Assembly: GCA_015493675.1 (NCBI GenBank)
Contig: WGCR01000233.1
Coordinates: 1 to 9,152, forward strand
Direction of reading: 5' to 3'
Source: Anaerolineae bacterium
Lineage (GTDB): Bacteria; Chloroflexota; Anaerolineae; J102
Length of the DNA stretch: 9,152 nucleotides
The notes under the pieces were generated by a model. That model saw only the letters and a program-made list of their open reading frames with translations. It was not told where the DNA came from and searched no databases. Position numbers and translations under genes: made by a program. This document shows positions 1 to 8,800 of this stretch, piece by piece; position 1 is the first letter of the stretch, and each line of letters starts with the position of its first letter.

Positions 1-3000
1 GATATCCCCGGGCTACGCCCGGCCCGCCGATGTAAATCTCACCGGGCACGCCCACGGGCACGGGCTGCAGGAACTCATCCAGCAGATACACCCGCACATT
101 GTCCAGCGGCCTGCCCACCGGCACGGTAGATGTGCTGAGGATGTTGCGCACCCGGTAGCTGGTGGGGCCGATGGTGGTCTCGGTAGGCCCGTAACCGTTG
201 AGAAAAATACGCCCGCCTGGCAGCCAACGCTCCACGATATCCCAGGTGCAGGCTTCGCCCGCAGAGACGACTGTGTGCAGCGTGGGGAACAGATCCGGAT
301 TATAGTCCTTGAGGATGGTGGGGGGCAGGATAGCAGCATTGACCTGTCGACGACGAATCAACTCGGCCAGCTTCTTTTCCGAAAGCAGGATGGTGCGCTC
401 GGCCAGATGCAGGGAGCCGCCATTGGCCAACGCCCAAACGATTTCCGACGTTGCCGCATCAAAACTGAATGAGGCGAATTGCAGCACGTTGATGCGAACA
501 TCGCCGCCATAGGCCTTGCGCTGCCCAGAGATGAAATTCACCAGCCCGCGATGATGCAGCAATACGCCCTTGGGCCGCCCTGTCGAGCCTGAGGTGTAGA
601 TCACATACGCCAGGTTATCGGGGGAGAGAGAAACATCAGGATTGGATGTCGGTTTCGAGGCGATGGCCTCTTCCGCCAGATGCAAAACCAACGACGACGC
701 CAGGCCCGGCATTGGTTCGTCGCCCGCTGCCTGGTCACTGATCACGATTTTCACGCCCGAATCTTCGATCATGTATCGAATGCGCTCGGGCGGATAAGTG
801 GGGTCGATGGGCAGATAAGCGCCGCCCGCCTTCAGCACGCCCAGCAAGGCGATGATCATCTCGGGCGAACGGGGCAGCATGATACCCACAGGCGTATCGG
901 GCCCGACGCCCAAATCCCGCAGATAATGCGCAAGCTGATTCGCTCGTTCGTTTAATTCCTGATAGCTCAGGACCTGATCTTCGAAGGTCAAAGCCGTGGC
1001 CCGGGGGCGTCGCGAGGCAAAAGTCTCCACCAGTTGATGAAAATAACGCTGGGGCGCGGGCGATTGCGTATGATTCCAATCCAGCACCAGCGTGCGCTGC
1101 TCTGAGTCAGTGAGCATGCGCAGATGACTGATGGGCGTGGCGGGCTCATCCACGATGCCATGCAACAACATTTGAAAATGGCGCAACATCCGGGTGATGG
1201 TGCGTTCCTCGAACAGGTTGGTATTGTAGGTGATGGAAGCGGCCAGCTCATCGCCCGTCTCGGCCATGAGCATGGTCAAATCCATGGGCGTCTTCTGCTC
1301 TTCGATGCGGATGGAGGTGAGGGGCATGCCCGCCAGATCCATTTCCAGCCCCTCGGCATCCAGTGCAAACTGAGAAAGCCCTTCCTCGTGCAGGCGATGC
1401 GCCCGTTGCAACACAAACATCACCTGAAAAATAGGCGTATACGCGGCGCTGCGTTCGGGAGCGAGTTTCTCCACCATCAGATTGAAGGGATAATCCTGAT
1501 GCGCCAGCGCGCCCAGCACTGTCTCCTTCACCTGCGCCAAAAAATCCGCAAAGCCGGGATTGCCCGACAGATCGGAGCGCAGGGGCAGGGGATTGACAAA
1601 ATAGCCCACCACATTATCCAGGCCCGGTTGGGTGCGGCCTGCGGTGGGCGTGCCCACGATGATGTCGTTCTGACCGGTGTACCGCCGCAGCAACACCTTG
1701 AACGCGGCCAGCAGCGTCATGTAAGTGGTGGCTCCGCGCTTTTCGGACAGGTCTTTCAGGGCCTGGCTGAGGGTGCGGCCCAGCTTCAGCGTCTTGGTCG
1801 CCCCCTGGAAGGTCTGCACAGGCGGACGGGGACGGTCGGTGGGAAGATTCAGCAAGGGCAGATCGCCCGTCAGCCGATCCCGCCAATAGCTCCACAACGC
1901 CTCGCCCGCAGGACTTTCCAGCATCGCCATCTGCCAGCGCACGAAATCAGTGTAGCGGATGGACACAGGCGGCAAAGCCGCGTCCGGATCATCCGCTGGC
2001 CAGAGCAGGGTCAGCTCGCCCAGTAGCACCGCCAGCGACCACAAATCCACCACGATGTGATGAGCGCTGAGCAGGAACACGAAATCTTCGTCCCCCAGCT
2101 CCAGCACATATAGTCGCAGCAGGGGACCGGTTAGCAGATTGAAGGGCTGGGCAGACAGTCGTTTCAGTTCCTCACGCAAGCGAACATCATCCCAGCTCCG
2201 GGCGTCGATGTGAGAAAAGTAGGGGGGAATCTGCTCGCTGATGCGCTGACGAGGCTCGCCGCCCGTGGCGAAAAAGGTCGTGCGCAGCGAAGGATGACGG
2301 CGGAAGAGCGCGTCGAAGCGCGCTTGCAGTCGCTCCACATCCAGCCGGGCTTTGACCCTGGCCGCGTAGGTGGGATTGAAGATGCTGTCGGGCGAGACCT
2401 GATGCTGGAACCACATGGCCCGCTGGCCATACGACAAAGGATAGTCGGGCAAGTCTTCCCCGGCCGGAACCAGGGGGATGCCCAGGCTCGGCGCCAATGA
2501 GAGCTGCGGCGCAATCAGCGCCGCCAGTTCATTCACCGTCGGGCCTTTCACCAGCTCGGCGATGGGGATCGCCACCTGCAATTCCCGCTCCACCGCATTC
2601 TTCAACTCCACCGCCATGATGGAATCCATGCCCAGATAGATAAGGGGCTGTTCCAGAGGGATGTCGTCCGGGGCCATGCGCAGCACGCCGCCCAGTTGCT
2701 GGCGCAGATAGGACCGCAATAAACGCTCTCGCTTCTCGCCCAGGGCCTCGCGCAGACGGTCAGGCGTAATAACCTCGAGCTGCGCTTCTTCCGTTGCGAC
2801 CTCCTCCGGCGCTTCCGATTCCGCACGCTCCAACACCAGCACTTGTCGGCCATCGGCCAGCCGGGCCAGACGCACCCGATCTCCTTCAAGAACAATAGCG
2901 CCCTCGTCATCCACCACCTGCACCCGGGCGGAAAGCAATTCCTGCTCCATCTGCAGTGGCATGGCATCGCCAAAAACAGGCTCGTCATCGAGCCAATAAC

Positions 3001-5731
3001 GCTTGCGCCGGAAGGGATAGAGGGGCAGACGCACGCGGGGATGGGGGCCGTTGAAAAAGCGATCCCAATCCACCTGCACGCCGCCCGCATACAGCCCGGC
3101 CACCGCCTCCAGCATCGTCGCCAGATCACTCTGCTTGCGATGCAGCGAGGCCGCCCACGTCAGCTTGGGATCATCGAGGATGCGGCGGCCCATGCCCGTC
3201 AGCGAAGGATGCGGCCCGATTTCGAGATAGACGCCGCAACCGCGAGCGTCAATGGCTCGCATCCCCGCCTCGAACTGCACAGCGGCCATGATATGCCGTC
3301 GCCAATACGCAGTGTCGGGAATCTCACCCGGTTCGAATATGCGGCCGCTGACGTTGGAAACCAGGCGAATGGACGGAGCTTTGTAGGAAATGGTGCGGGC
3401 GATGGCCTCGAACTCATCCAGCATGGGAGCCATGAGCTGCGAGTGGAAGGCGTGGGAAACTTTGAGACGGCGGGTAGTGACGCCCCGGGCCTCGAACGCC
3501 GTCACCACGGCCTCCACCGCTTCGGTGCGGCCCGAAATAACGGTATTGAGGGGGCCATTGACGCCGGCAATGGAAACGTCATCGCCATACAGCGCCACCA
3601 CCGGAGCCACATCGGCCACCGGCGCGAAGAGCGCGGCCATGCTGCCGTCCCGGGGCAGGGCCTGCATCAGCCGCCCGCGGGCGGCGATGAGTTTGGCGCC
3701 ATCGGCCAGATCCATCACCCCGGCGATGACCGCGGCCGCGTACTCGCCCACGCTGTGGCCCAACACAAAATCGGGCTTCAGGCCCCAACTCTGCCACAAC
3801 TGCGCCAGGGCATATTCAACGGCAAACAACGCCGGTTGGGTGAAGGCGGTATCGTGAATGCGGGCGTCATCGGGATCAGTCGGGAACAACACCTCGAAGA
3901 GGGGCGCATCCAGATGCTCATCCAGCGCAGCCGCGGCCGCATCCAGCGCATCTCGGAAGATCGGCTCGGCTTGGTAAAGCACCCTGCCCATGCCCGGATA
4001 CTGCGCGCCCTGCCCGGTGAACAACCAGGCCATCTTGCGGCGTTCGGCCCGGCGCACCCGCCCGCGGCGCACGCCCGGCCCCGGCTGGCCCCGGGCAGCA
4101 TCCAAAAGCCGCGCCCGCAGCGTCTCCCGGTCTTCGCCAGCCACGCCCAGGCGCAGGTCCAGATGCGTGCGGGTGACCGCCGCATTGTAGCAGACATCGC
4201 CCAGGGGGATGTGCGGGCGTTCATCCAGGAAACGGGCGTACGCGGCCGCCAGCTCATTCAGGGCTGCATCATCCCGCGCCGACAGGGTGAGCACATAACC
4301 GGCGCGATCTCCGGCCCGCGGCGGCTTCTGCTCGGGGGCCTCGCCCAGCACGATATGGGCATTGGTTCCGCCAAAACCAAAGGAGCTCACCCCCGCGTAG
4401 CGGGATCGTTTGCCCCGAGGCCAGGGCGTCGGCCGGGTGGGAATCGCCAGAGGCATGCGCTCGATAGGGATATGCGGGTTGATTTGTTTGAAATGCAAGT
4501 GCGGCGGAATTTCCTCGTGCGACAGCGCCAGCGCGGTTTTGATCACACCGGCAATGCCCGCAGCCGATTCCAGATGCCCGATGTTGGTCTTGACCGAGCC
4601 CAGCCACACGGGATGTTCGCGATGACGATGGGTCAGCACTGCGGCCAGGGCTTCCACCTCGATGGGATCGCCCAGATGGGTGCCGGTGCCGTGGGCCTCG
4701 ATGTAGTCCGCGTCCTCCGGCTTCAAACCCGCCGAAGCCCACGCCGCCCGGATGACAGCCTGCTGCGATCGGCCATTGGGTGCAGTCAGACCATTACTGT
4801 GGCCGTCCTGATTCACTGCTGAACCTCGAATCACCGCCCAAATATGATCGCCATCCCGCAGGGCATCGGACAGGCGTTTGAGCACGATGACGCCCACCCC
4901 CTCGCCCCGCACATAACCATCGGCAGAGGCGTCGAAAGTCTTGCAGCGGCCCGCGGGGGACATCATCCCCGCCTGGGAGAAGGTGATGGTGAGCTCGGGC
5001 GAAAGGATGAGGTTCACGCCCGCGGCCAGGGCCAGATCGCATTCGCCATTGCGCAGGCTGGCCGCGGCCAGATGTGTGGTCACCAGCGAGGAGGAGCAGG
5101 CCGTATCCGCAGCCACGCTGGGCCCCCGCACATCCAGGATGTAGGAAAGGCGGTTGGCAACGATGCTGAACGCATTGCCCGTGCCGGTGTAGGCGTCGAT
5201 TTTCTCGATGGCGCCCGGCGCCAGGACCTGCAAACGGCTGTAATCATTATTGGAAACGCCCACGAAAACCCCGGTGTTGCTGCCGGCGATGGCGTCCGCA
5301 GGGATGCCCGCGTCCTCCAGCGCCTCCCACACCGTCTCCAGCAACAACCGCTGCTGCGGGTCCATGCGTCTGGCCTCCCGCGGGGAGATGCCAAAGAAGG
5401 GGGCGTCGAACTTGTCCACCTCGGGCAGAAACCCGCCCCATTTGGTGACCATCTTGCCAGGACCACCGTCAGGATCGTAGAAAGCGTCCGCATCCCAGCG
5501 CTGGGGCGGGACTTCGATGACGCCATCCACGCCCTCGTGCAGCATCTGCCAGAAAGCATCTGGCCCGCGGCCGTTCATGCCGGGCATACGCACACCGATG
5601 CCGATGATGGCAATGGGCTCGCCCGAGCCGGAGGCCTGGGCTTTGTGAGCTTCTTCCAGCTCCCTTTCCAGTTTTCGAATTTTGAGCAGGGCTTTTTTGA
5701 TCAGTGCAGCTTGGGATGATTTTTCAGCCAT
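1..5731 (-). CDS. Hybrid PKS/NRPS, KS-AT-ACP-C-A (C-terminus cut by window edge)
   Basis: The open frame starts at ATG 5729-5731 and runs past the left edge (1,910 full codons). The start is supported by a Shine-Dalgarno-like GGAAG and by a normal docking helix directly ahead of the KS. Domains: coiled-coil docking helix (1-37); KS (about 38-463) with Cys212 in DTACSSS, His347 in EAHGTGT and His386 in NIGHLES; AT (about 566-870) with Ser660 in GHSVGEY and SHAFHS at 759-764, a malonyl-CoA signature; a long linker; ACP (about 992-1070) with Ser1037 in GMDSIMAVEL; condensation domain (about 1092-1530) with LSYGQRAMW, HHIVVDLWS at 1224-1232, VGYFVNPLPLR and HQDYPF; adenylation domain (from about 1560) with TSGSTGRPKG at 1713-1722, FDAATSE at 1757-1763, NGYGPTET at 1845-1852 and the incomplete GGPGVARGY core at the edge. 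No KR, DH or ER is present, so the beta-keto group should persist. The visible catalytic residues are all intact. It probably elongates the chain from the preceding protein and amidates it with an amino acid. The rest of A, the PCP and any release domain are off-window. Confidence 0.96.
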   Translation of the reverse strand, partial: MAEKSSQAALIKKALLKIRKLERELEEAHKAQASGSGEPIAIIGIGVRMPGMNGRGPDAFWQMLHEGVDGVIEVPPQRWDADAFYDPDGGPGKMVTKWGGFLPEVDKFDAPFFGISPREARRMDPQQRLLLETVWEALEDAGIPADAIAGSNTGVFVGVSNNDYSRLQVLAPGAIEKIDAYTGTGNAFSIVANRLSYILDVRGPSVAADTACSSSLVTTHLAAASLRNGECDLALAAGVNLILSPELTITFSQAGMMSPAGRCKTFDASADGYVRGEGVGVIVLKRLSDALRDGDHIWAVIRGSAVNQDGHSNGLTAPNGRSQQAVIRAAWASAGLKPEDADYIEAHGTGTHLGDPIEVEALAAVLTHRHREHPVWLGSVKTNIGHLESAAGIAGVIKTALALSHEEIPPHLHFKQINPHIPIERMPLAIPTRPTPWPRGKRSRYAGVSSFGFGGTNAHIVLGEAPEQKPPRAGDRAGYVLTLSARDDAALNELAAAYARFLDERPHIPLGDVCYNAAVTRTHLDLRLGVAGEDRETLRARLLDAARGQPGPGVRRGRVRRAERRKMAWLFTGQGAQYPGMGRVLYQAEPIFRDALDAAAAALDEHLDAPLFEVLFPTDPDDARIHDTAFTQPALFAVEYALAQLWQSWGLKPDFVLGHSVGEYAAAVIAGVMDLADGAKLIAARGRLMQALPRDGSMAALFAPVADVAPVVALYGDDVSIAGVNGPLNTVISGRTEAVEAVVTAFEARGVTTRRLKVSHAFHSQLMAPMLDEFEAIARTISYKAPSIRLVSNVSGRIFEPGEIPDTAYWRRHIMAAVQFEAGMRAIDARGCGVYLEIGPHPSLTGMGRRILDDPKLTWAASLHRKQSDLATMLEAVAGLYAGGVQVDWDRFFNGPHPRVRLPLYPFRRKRYWLDDEPVFGDAMPLQMEQELLSARVQVVDDEGAIVLEGDRVRLARLADGRQVLVLERAESEAPEEVATEEAQLEVITPDRLREALGEKRERLLRSYLRQQLGGVLRMAPDDIPLEQPLIYLGMDSIMAVELKNAVERELQVAIPIAELVKGPTVNELAALIAPQLSLAPSLGIPLVPAGEDLPDYPLSYGQRAMWFQHQVSPDSIFNPTYAARVKARLDVERLQARFDALFRRHPSLRTTFFATGGEPRQRISEQIPPYFSHIDARSWDDVRLREELKRLSAQPFNLLTGPLLRLYVLELGDEDFVFLLSAHHIVVDLWSLAVLLGELTLLWPADDPDAALPPVSIRYTDFVRWQMAMLESPAGEALWSYWRDRLTGDLPLLNLPTDRPRPPVQTFQGATKTLKLGRTLSQALKDLSEKRGATTYMTLLAAFKVLLRRYTGQNDIIVGTPTAGRTQPGLDNVVGYFVNPLPLRSDLSGNPGFADFLAQVKETVLGALAHQDYPFNLMVEKLAPERSAAYTPIFQVMFVLQRAHRLHEEGLSQFALDAEGLEMDLAGMPLTSIRIEEQKTPMDLTMLMAETGDELAASITYNTNLFEERTITRMLRHFQMLLHGIVDEPATPISHLRMLTDSEQRTLVLDWNHTQSPAPQRYFHQLVETFASRRPRATALTFEDQVLSYQELNERANQLAHYLRDLGVGPDTPVGIMLPRSPEMIIALLGVLKAGGAYLPIDPTYPPERIRYMIEDSGVKIVISDQAAGDEPMPGLASSLVLHLAEEAIASKPTSNPDVSLSPDNLAYVIYTSGSTGRPKGVLLHHRGLVNFISGQRKAYGGDVRINVLQFASFSFDAATSEIVWALANGGSLHLAERTILLSEKKLAELIRRRQVNAAILPPTILKDYNPDLFPTLHTVVSAGEACTWDIVERWLPGGRIFLNGYGPTETTIGPTSYRVRNILSTSTVPVGRPLDNVRVYLLDEFLQPVPVGVPGEIYIGGPGVARGY
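5621..5731 (-). other. N-terminal coiled-coil docking helix of the hybrid PKS/NRPS
   Basis: Residues 1-37 precede the KS and form a predicted amphipathic helix, with hydrophobic positions I11, L15, I18, L21 and L25. The first half is strongly basic (K12, K13, K17, R19, K20, R23) and the second half carries E24, E26 and E27. A short Gly/Ser/Ala hinge (about 33-37) joins it to the KS, whose first strand is EPIAIIGIG. This is the usual form of a docking element receiving the acyl chain from an upstream PKS protein. Confidence 0.75.
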
Positions 5732-5804
5732 AAAAAGATACTTCCAGAATGATTACGCGTTGCACACCATTATAGATCAACGACAAACGGAGCATTTTTC
5801 CGGG
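5732..5804 (-). promoter_or_regulatory. 73-bp intergenic spacer with a possible internal promoter
   Basis: This is the only non-coding stretch in the window and is clearly more AT-rich than its flanks. On the minus strand it holds an exact TATAAT at 5769-5774. Transcription starting about seven bases further on would give a leader of roughly 30 nt containing the GGAAG ribosome site. No good -35 hexamer stands at 16-18 bp; TTGACC at 5803-5808, which spans the upstream stop codon, is 28 bp away, and there is no extended -10 TG. No hairpin followed by a T-run was seen, so read-through from the upstream gene is expected. It may be a weak internal promoter or chance in AT-rich DNA. Confidence 0.3.
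5741..5745 (-). promoter_or_regulatory. Ribosome binding site of the hybrid PKS/NRPS gene
   Basis: Read on the minus strand, GGAAG lies 9 nt ahead of the ATG at 5731, separated by an AT-rich stretch (TATCTTTTT). It is a moderate Shine-Dalgarno match and favours this ATG over internal starts. The docking helix encoded immediately after the ATG agrees with this choice. Confidence 0.55.
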
Positions 5805-8800
5805 TCAACTTTCCTCTGACTCATCGAGATCATCCAGTTTTTCCATCAGCAGCGCTTCCAGCTCTTCCTCCGAAAGTTCATCCAGATCGGGAAAATCGAG
5901 CTCCTCGGCAGCGCTTTCCGCCGATGCAGCGACCTCAGGCATGGAAACATCCGCCGACGCCTCGGATGCCAGGGGAAGGACATCTTTTAACAGATAACTG
6001 GCGATGGCGTCAATTGTGGGATACTCGAAAGCAATGGTCGCCGGAAGATTCTCGCCCGTGGACTCATCCAGCGCGTTCTTCAACTCCACCGCCATCAGAC
6101 TATCCATACCCATCTCGCTGAGTGCGGTGTACGCATCCACCTGGTCGACGGAAGGCAGGCCCAGAATTCGGCGCACCTGCTCCCGCAGAAAACCAACCAG
6201 CAGATCATGGCGGTCATCGGCCGGGGCCTGCTGCAAGTGCAACACGATGTCGGAGGGGCCGCGCTCGGCTGCCGCAACCGCTACGGGCGCCGCCTGAACG
6301 AAATCAGCCAGCAGGGGCGGCGCTTGTCGGAAAGGCCGAAGGAACGAACGCCAATGCACCGACATCACCGCGACTTGCGGCGCGGCAGCGTTCAGCAACG
6401 CGTCCAGTGCCTCCAGGCCCGCTTGCGGCGGGATGGGCCACAGCCCTCGTCCCGCGCGTCGTTTCTGCTCCCCATCCTGCGCGGCCATCCCAGCCTCCCA
6501 CGGGCCCCAGTTGATGCTAAGGCCCGGCAGGCCCTCACGCTTCCGCTGAGACGCCAACGCGTCGAGATAAGCATTCGCCGCGGCGTAGTTGCTCTGGCCG
6601 GGCGAGCCCAGCAGCGAGGCGATGGAGGAGAAAAGGATGAAGAAATCGAGATCGTCGTTGCCAGTGAGACGATGCAGATGGCTCGCGCCCTTGACCTTGG
6701 GCCGCAACACTTTGTCGAAGCGCTCCCAGTTTTGCTGCAAGAGTACGCCATCATCCAGCGCACCCGCGGCGTGAATCACGCCCCGCAGCGGCAGAGCCAC
6801 GGCGTCCCGCCAATCGGACAACGCCTGCTCCAGCGCGTCGTAATCAGCGACATCGGCCTGCAAATGCACAATCTGGGCGCCGCCGGACGTCAGCTCCTCC
6901 AGCCAGGCCCGGGCGTCAGCGTCGGGCTTGCGACGCGAAACCAGCGCCACCGCGCCAGCGCCCTGCCCGACCAGCCAGCGGGCCACCAGCCGGCCCAACG
7001 CGCCCAGGCCGCCAGTGATGAGATAAGCCCCATCCGCGCGGATGTGCACGGGCGGACGCTCGACGCCAGGGAGCTCGCGCTCGGGCTGCGTGATGACGAT
7101 CTTGCCAATGTGTTTGGCCAGCGCCATGAAACGGAAGGCCGATTCAGCTTGTTCCAGCGGATAGGTGGTGTGATGTAGCGGTTGGAGCTCGCCCGCGCCT
7201 AACGCACGCGCCAGCTCCAAAAGCATCTCGCCAACCAGATCAGGCTGCTCGGCCGAGAGGGCATCCAGGGCAATGACATGATACGCCACATCGGACCGGG
7301 CTGCCGCCATTTCCTCGGGCGACCAGATATCCACCTTGCCGATCTCCAGGAAACGACCGCCTTGGGCCAGCATCTTGAGATTAGCCGGGATGTAATCGCC
7401 CGCCAGGGAATTCAGCACCAGATGCACGCCCGCGCCCCCGGTATCGGCCAGCACGCCATCGGCAAAATCCAAAGATCGGGAATTATAGACATGCCGCACG
7501 CCGATGCTGCGCAGATAATCGCGCTTGGCGTCGGTTCCTGCTGCGCCAAAGACCTCGACGCCCGCCCGCTGCGCCAACTGCACCGCGGCCAGGCCCACGC
7601 CGCCGCTGGCGGAATGAATGAACACCCGATCGCCCCTCTGCATCCCGCCCAGCCGATTGAGCGCATAGTGGGCGGTGAGGAAAGCGATGGGGACAGTGGC
7701 CGCCTGGTCAAATGTGAGGTTCTCGGGCATCTTCACCACCAGCCGGGCGTCGGTGATGGCGTAGCTGGCGAAACTGGCCGGAACGATGCCCATGACCGCG
7801 TCGCCCACCTGCACAGTGGCTACGCCCGGCCCCACAGCGGAAACCACGCCCGCACATTCGCCGCCCAGCGGGCCAGGATCGCCCGGATACAGGCCCATGG
7901 CGTTCATCACATCGCGGAAGTTCAGGCCCGCAGCCCGCACCTGAATCTCGATCTGGCCGGGGCCGGGCCGGGTGCGCTGCATGGGCACCAATGTGAGATT
8001 GCTCAATTGCCCGCGCTGCGGGATTTCCAGCCGCAAAGTGCGACGCACCTCCTGTCCACCTCCCAGCGTCGCCGTCCGATTCGCATTCGCCGACAATGAG
8101 GCGGAGAAGCCCGGGTCGCTTGAGGTGCGTTGCACATAAGGCGCTAATCGAGCCACGAACCGGCCCTCCGGGCGCAGGGCAATACGATTCTCGCCATCAT
8201 TGGCCAACAACTCCGCGATGAGTTCGGGCAGCGCCGCGTCCGCGTCAGCGGGCAAATCGATGAGCGTTGGGGCCAATTCGGGATGTTCCAGGGCGGCCGT
8301 TGCGCCGAATCCCCACAGCGATGCCGCGGACGCGTCCACATCGATCCCGCCTGCCGCCTGAGTGCGAGCGGTGAGCACATATAACCGGGGCTTGTCATGC
8401 CATCCGGCCAGCAATAATTTCTGAGTAAGATGCAGTAAACCGGGCAAAGCGACCTCACCCTCTTCATCCGCGTCCAGCCCCCAGGCATAGATGACCCCGC
8501 GCGGGGGCAGAGGATGTTGGGGTAGCAACGCAGTCAGCAAATGCTCGAAATCCTGGGGATGGAACGGGTTCACCGTCCAGGCCCGGGGTGTGGAGCCGAA
8601 TGCGGCATCCTGTTCCACCAAGACCACGGCGTCGCCGCCAGCCTGCAATCCCTCCGCCAGAGACGCGGTCACGCCCGAGCGATCTGCAAAAATCAGCCAC
8701 CAGCCCGGCTCCGAAGCCAGGGAGCCAGGGGCCTCCAACGGCTGTGTACGCCAATCCAACCGATAAAGCCAGTCGCCAACGCGCTGCTGACTGAGACTGC

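Noticed and set aside
1124..2026. A 300-codon open frame on the plus strand
   Set aside because: It is antisense to the condensation domain, has no recognisable motif, and has the same His/Gln/Arg/Gly-rich composition as the other antisense frames.
2598..2617. A 20-bp direct repeat, also at 6076-6095
   Set aside because: Both copies encode the same MAVELKN part of the carrier-protein helix. This is protein-level homology between ACP domains, not a mobile or regulatory repeat, although it could serve as a recombination point.
2843..4822. A 659-codon open frame on the plus strand
   Set aside because: It lies antisense to the KS-AT-ACP coding region, whose protein shows every family motif in frame. 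Its translation is rich in His, Arg, Gly and Gln and shows no recognisable domain, as expected for the complement of GC-rich coding DNA.
5732..5804. Transcription terminator between the two genes
   Set aside because: No GC-rich hairpin with a following T-run is seen on the minus strand. The short T-run just before the ATG has no stem ahead of it.
8117..8777. A possible methyltransferase or second catalytic domain between DH and ER
   Set aside because: The segment has the length and position of the structural KR half and begins with the typical LYRLDW. No SAM-binding glycine motif is visible.
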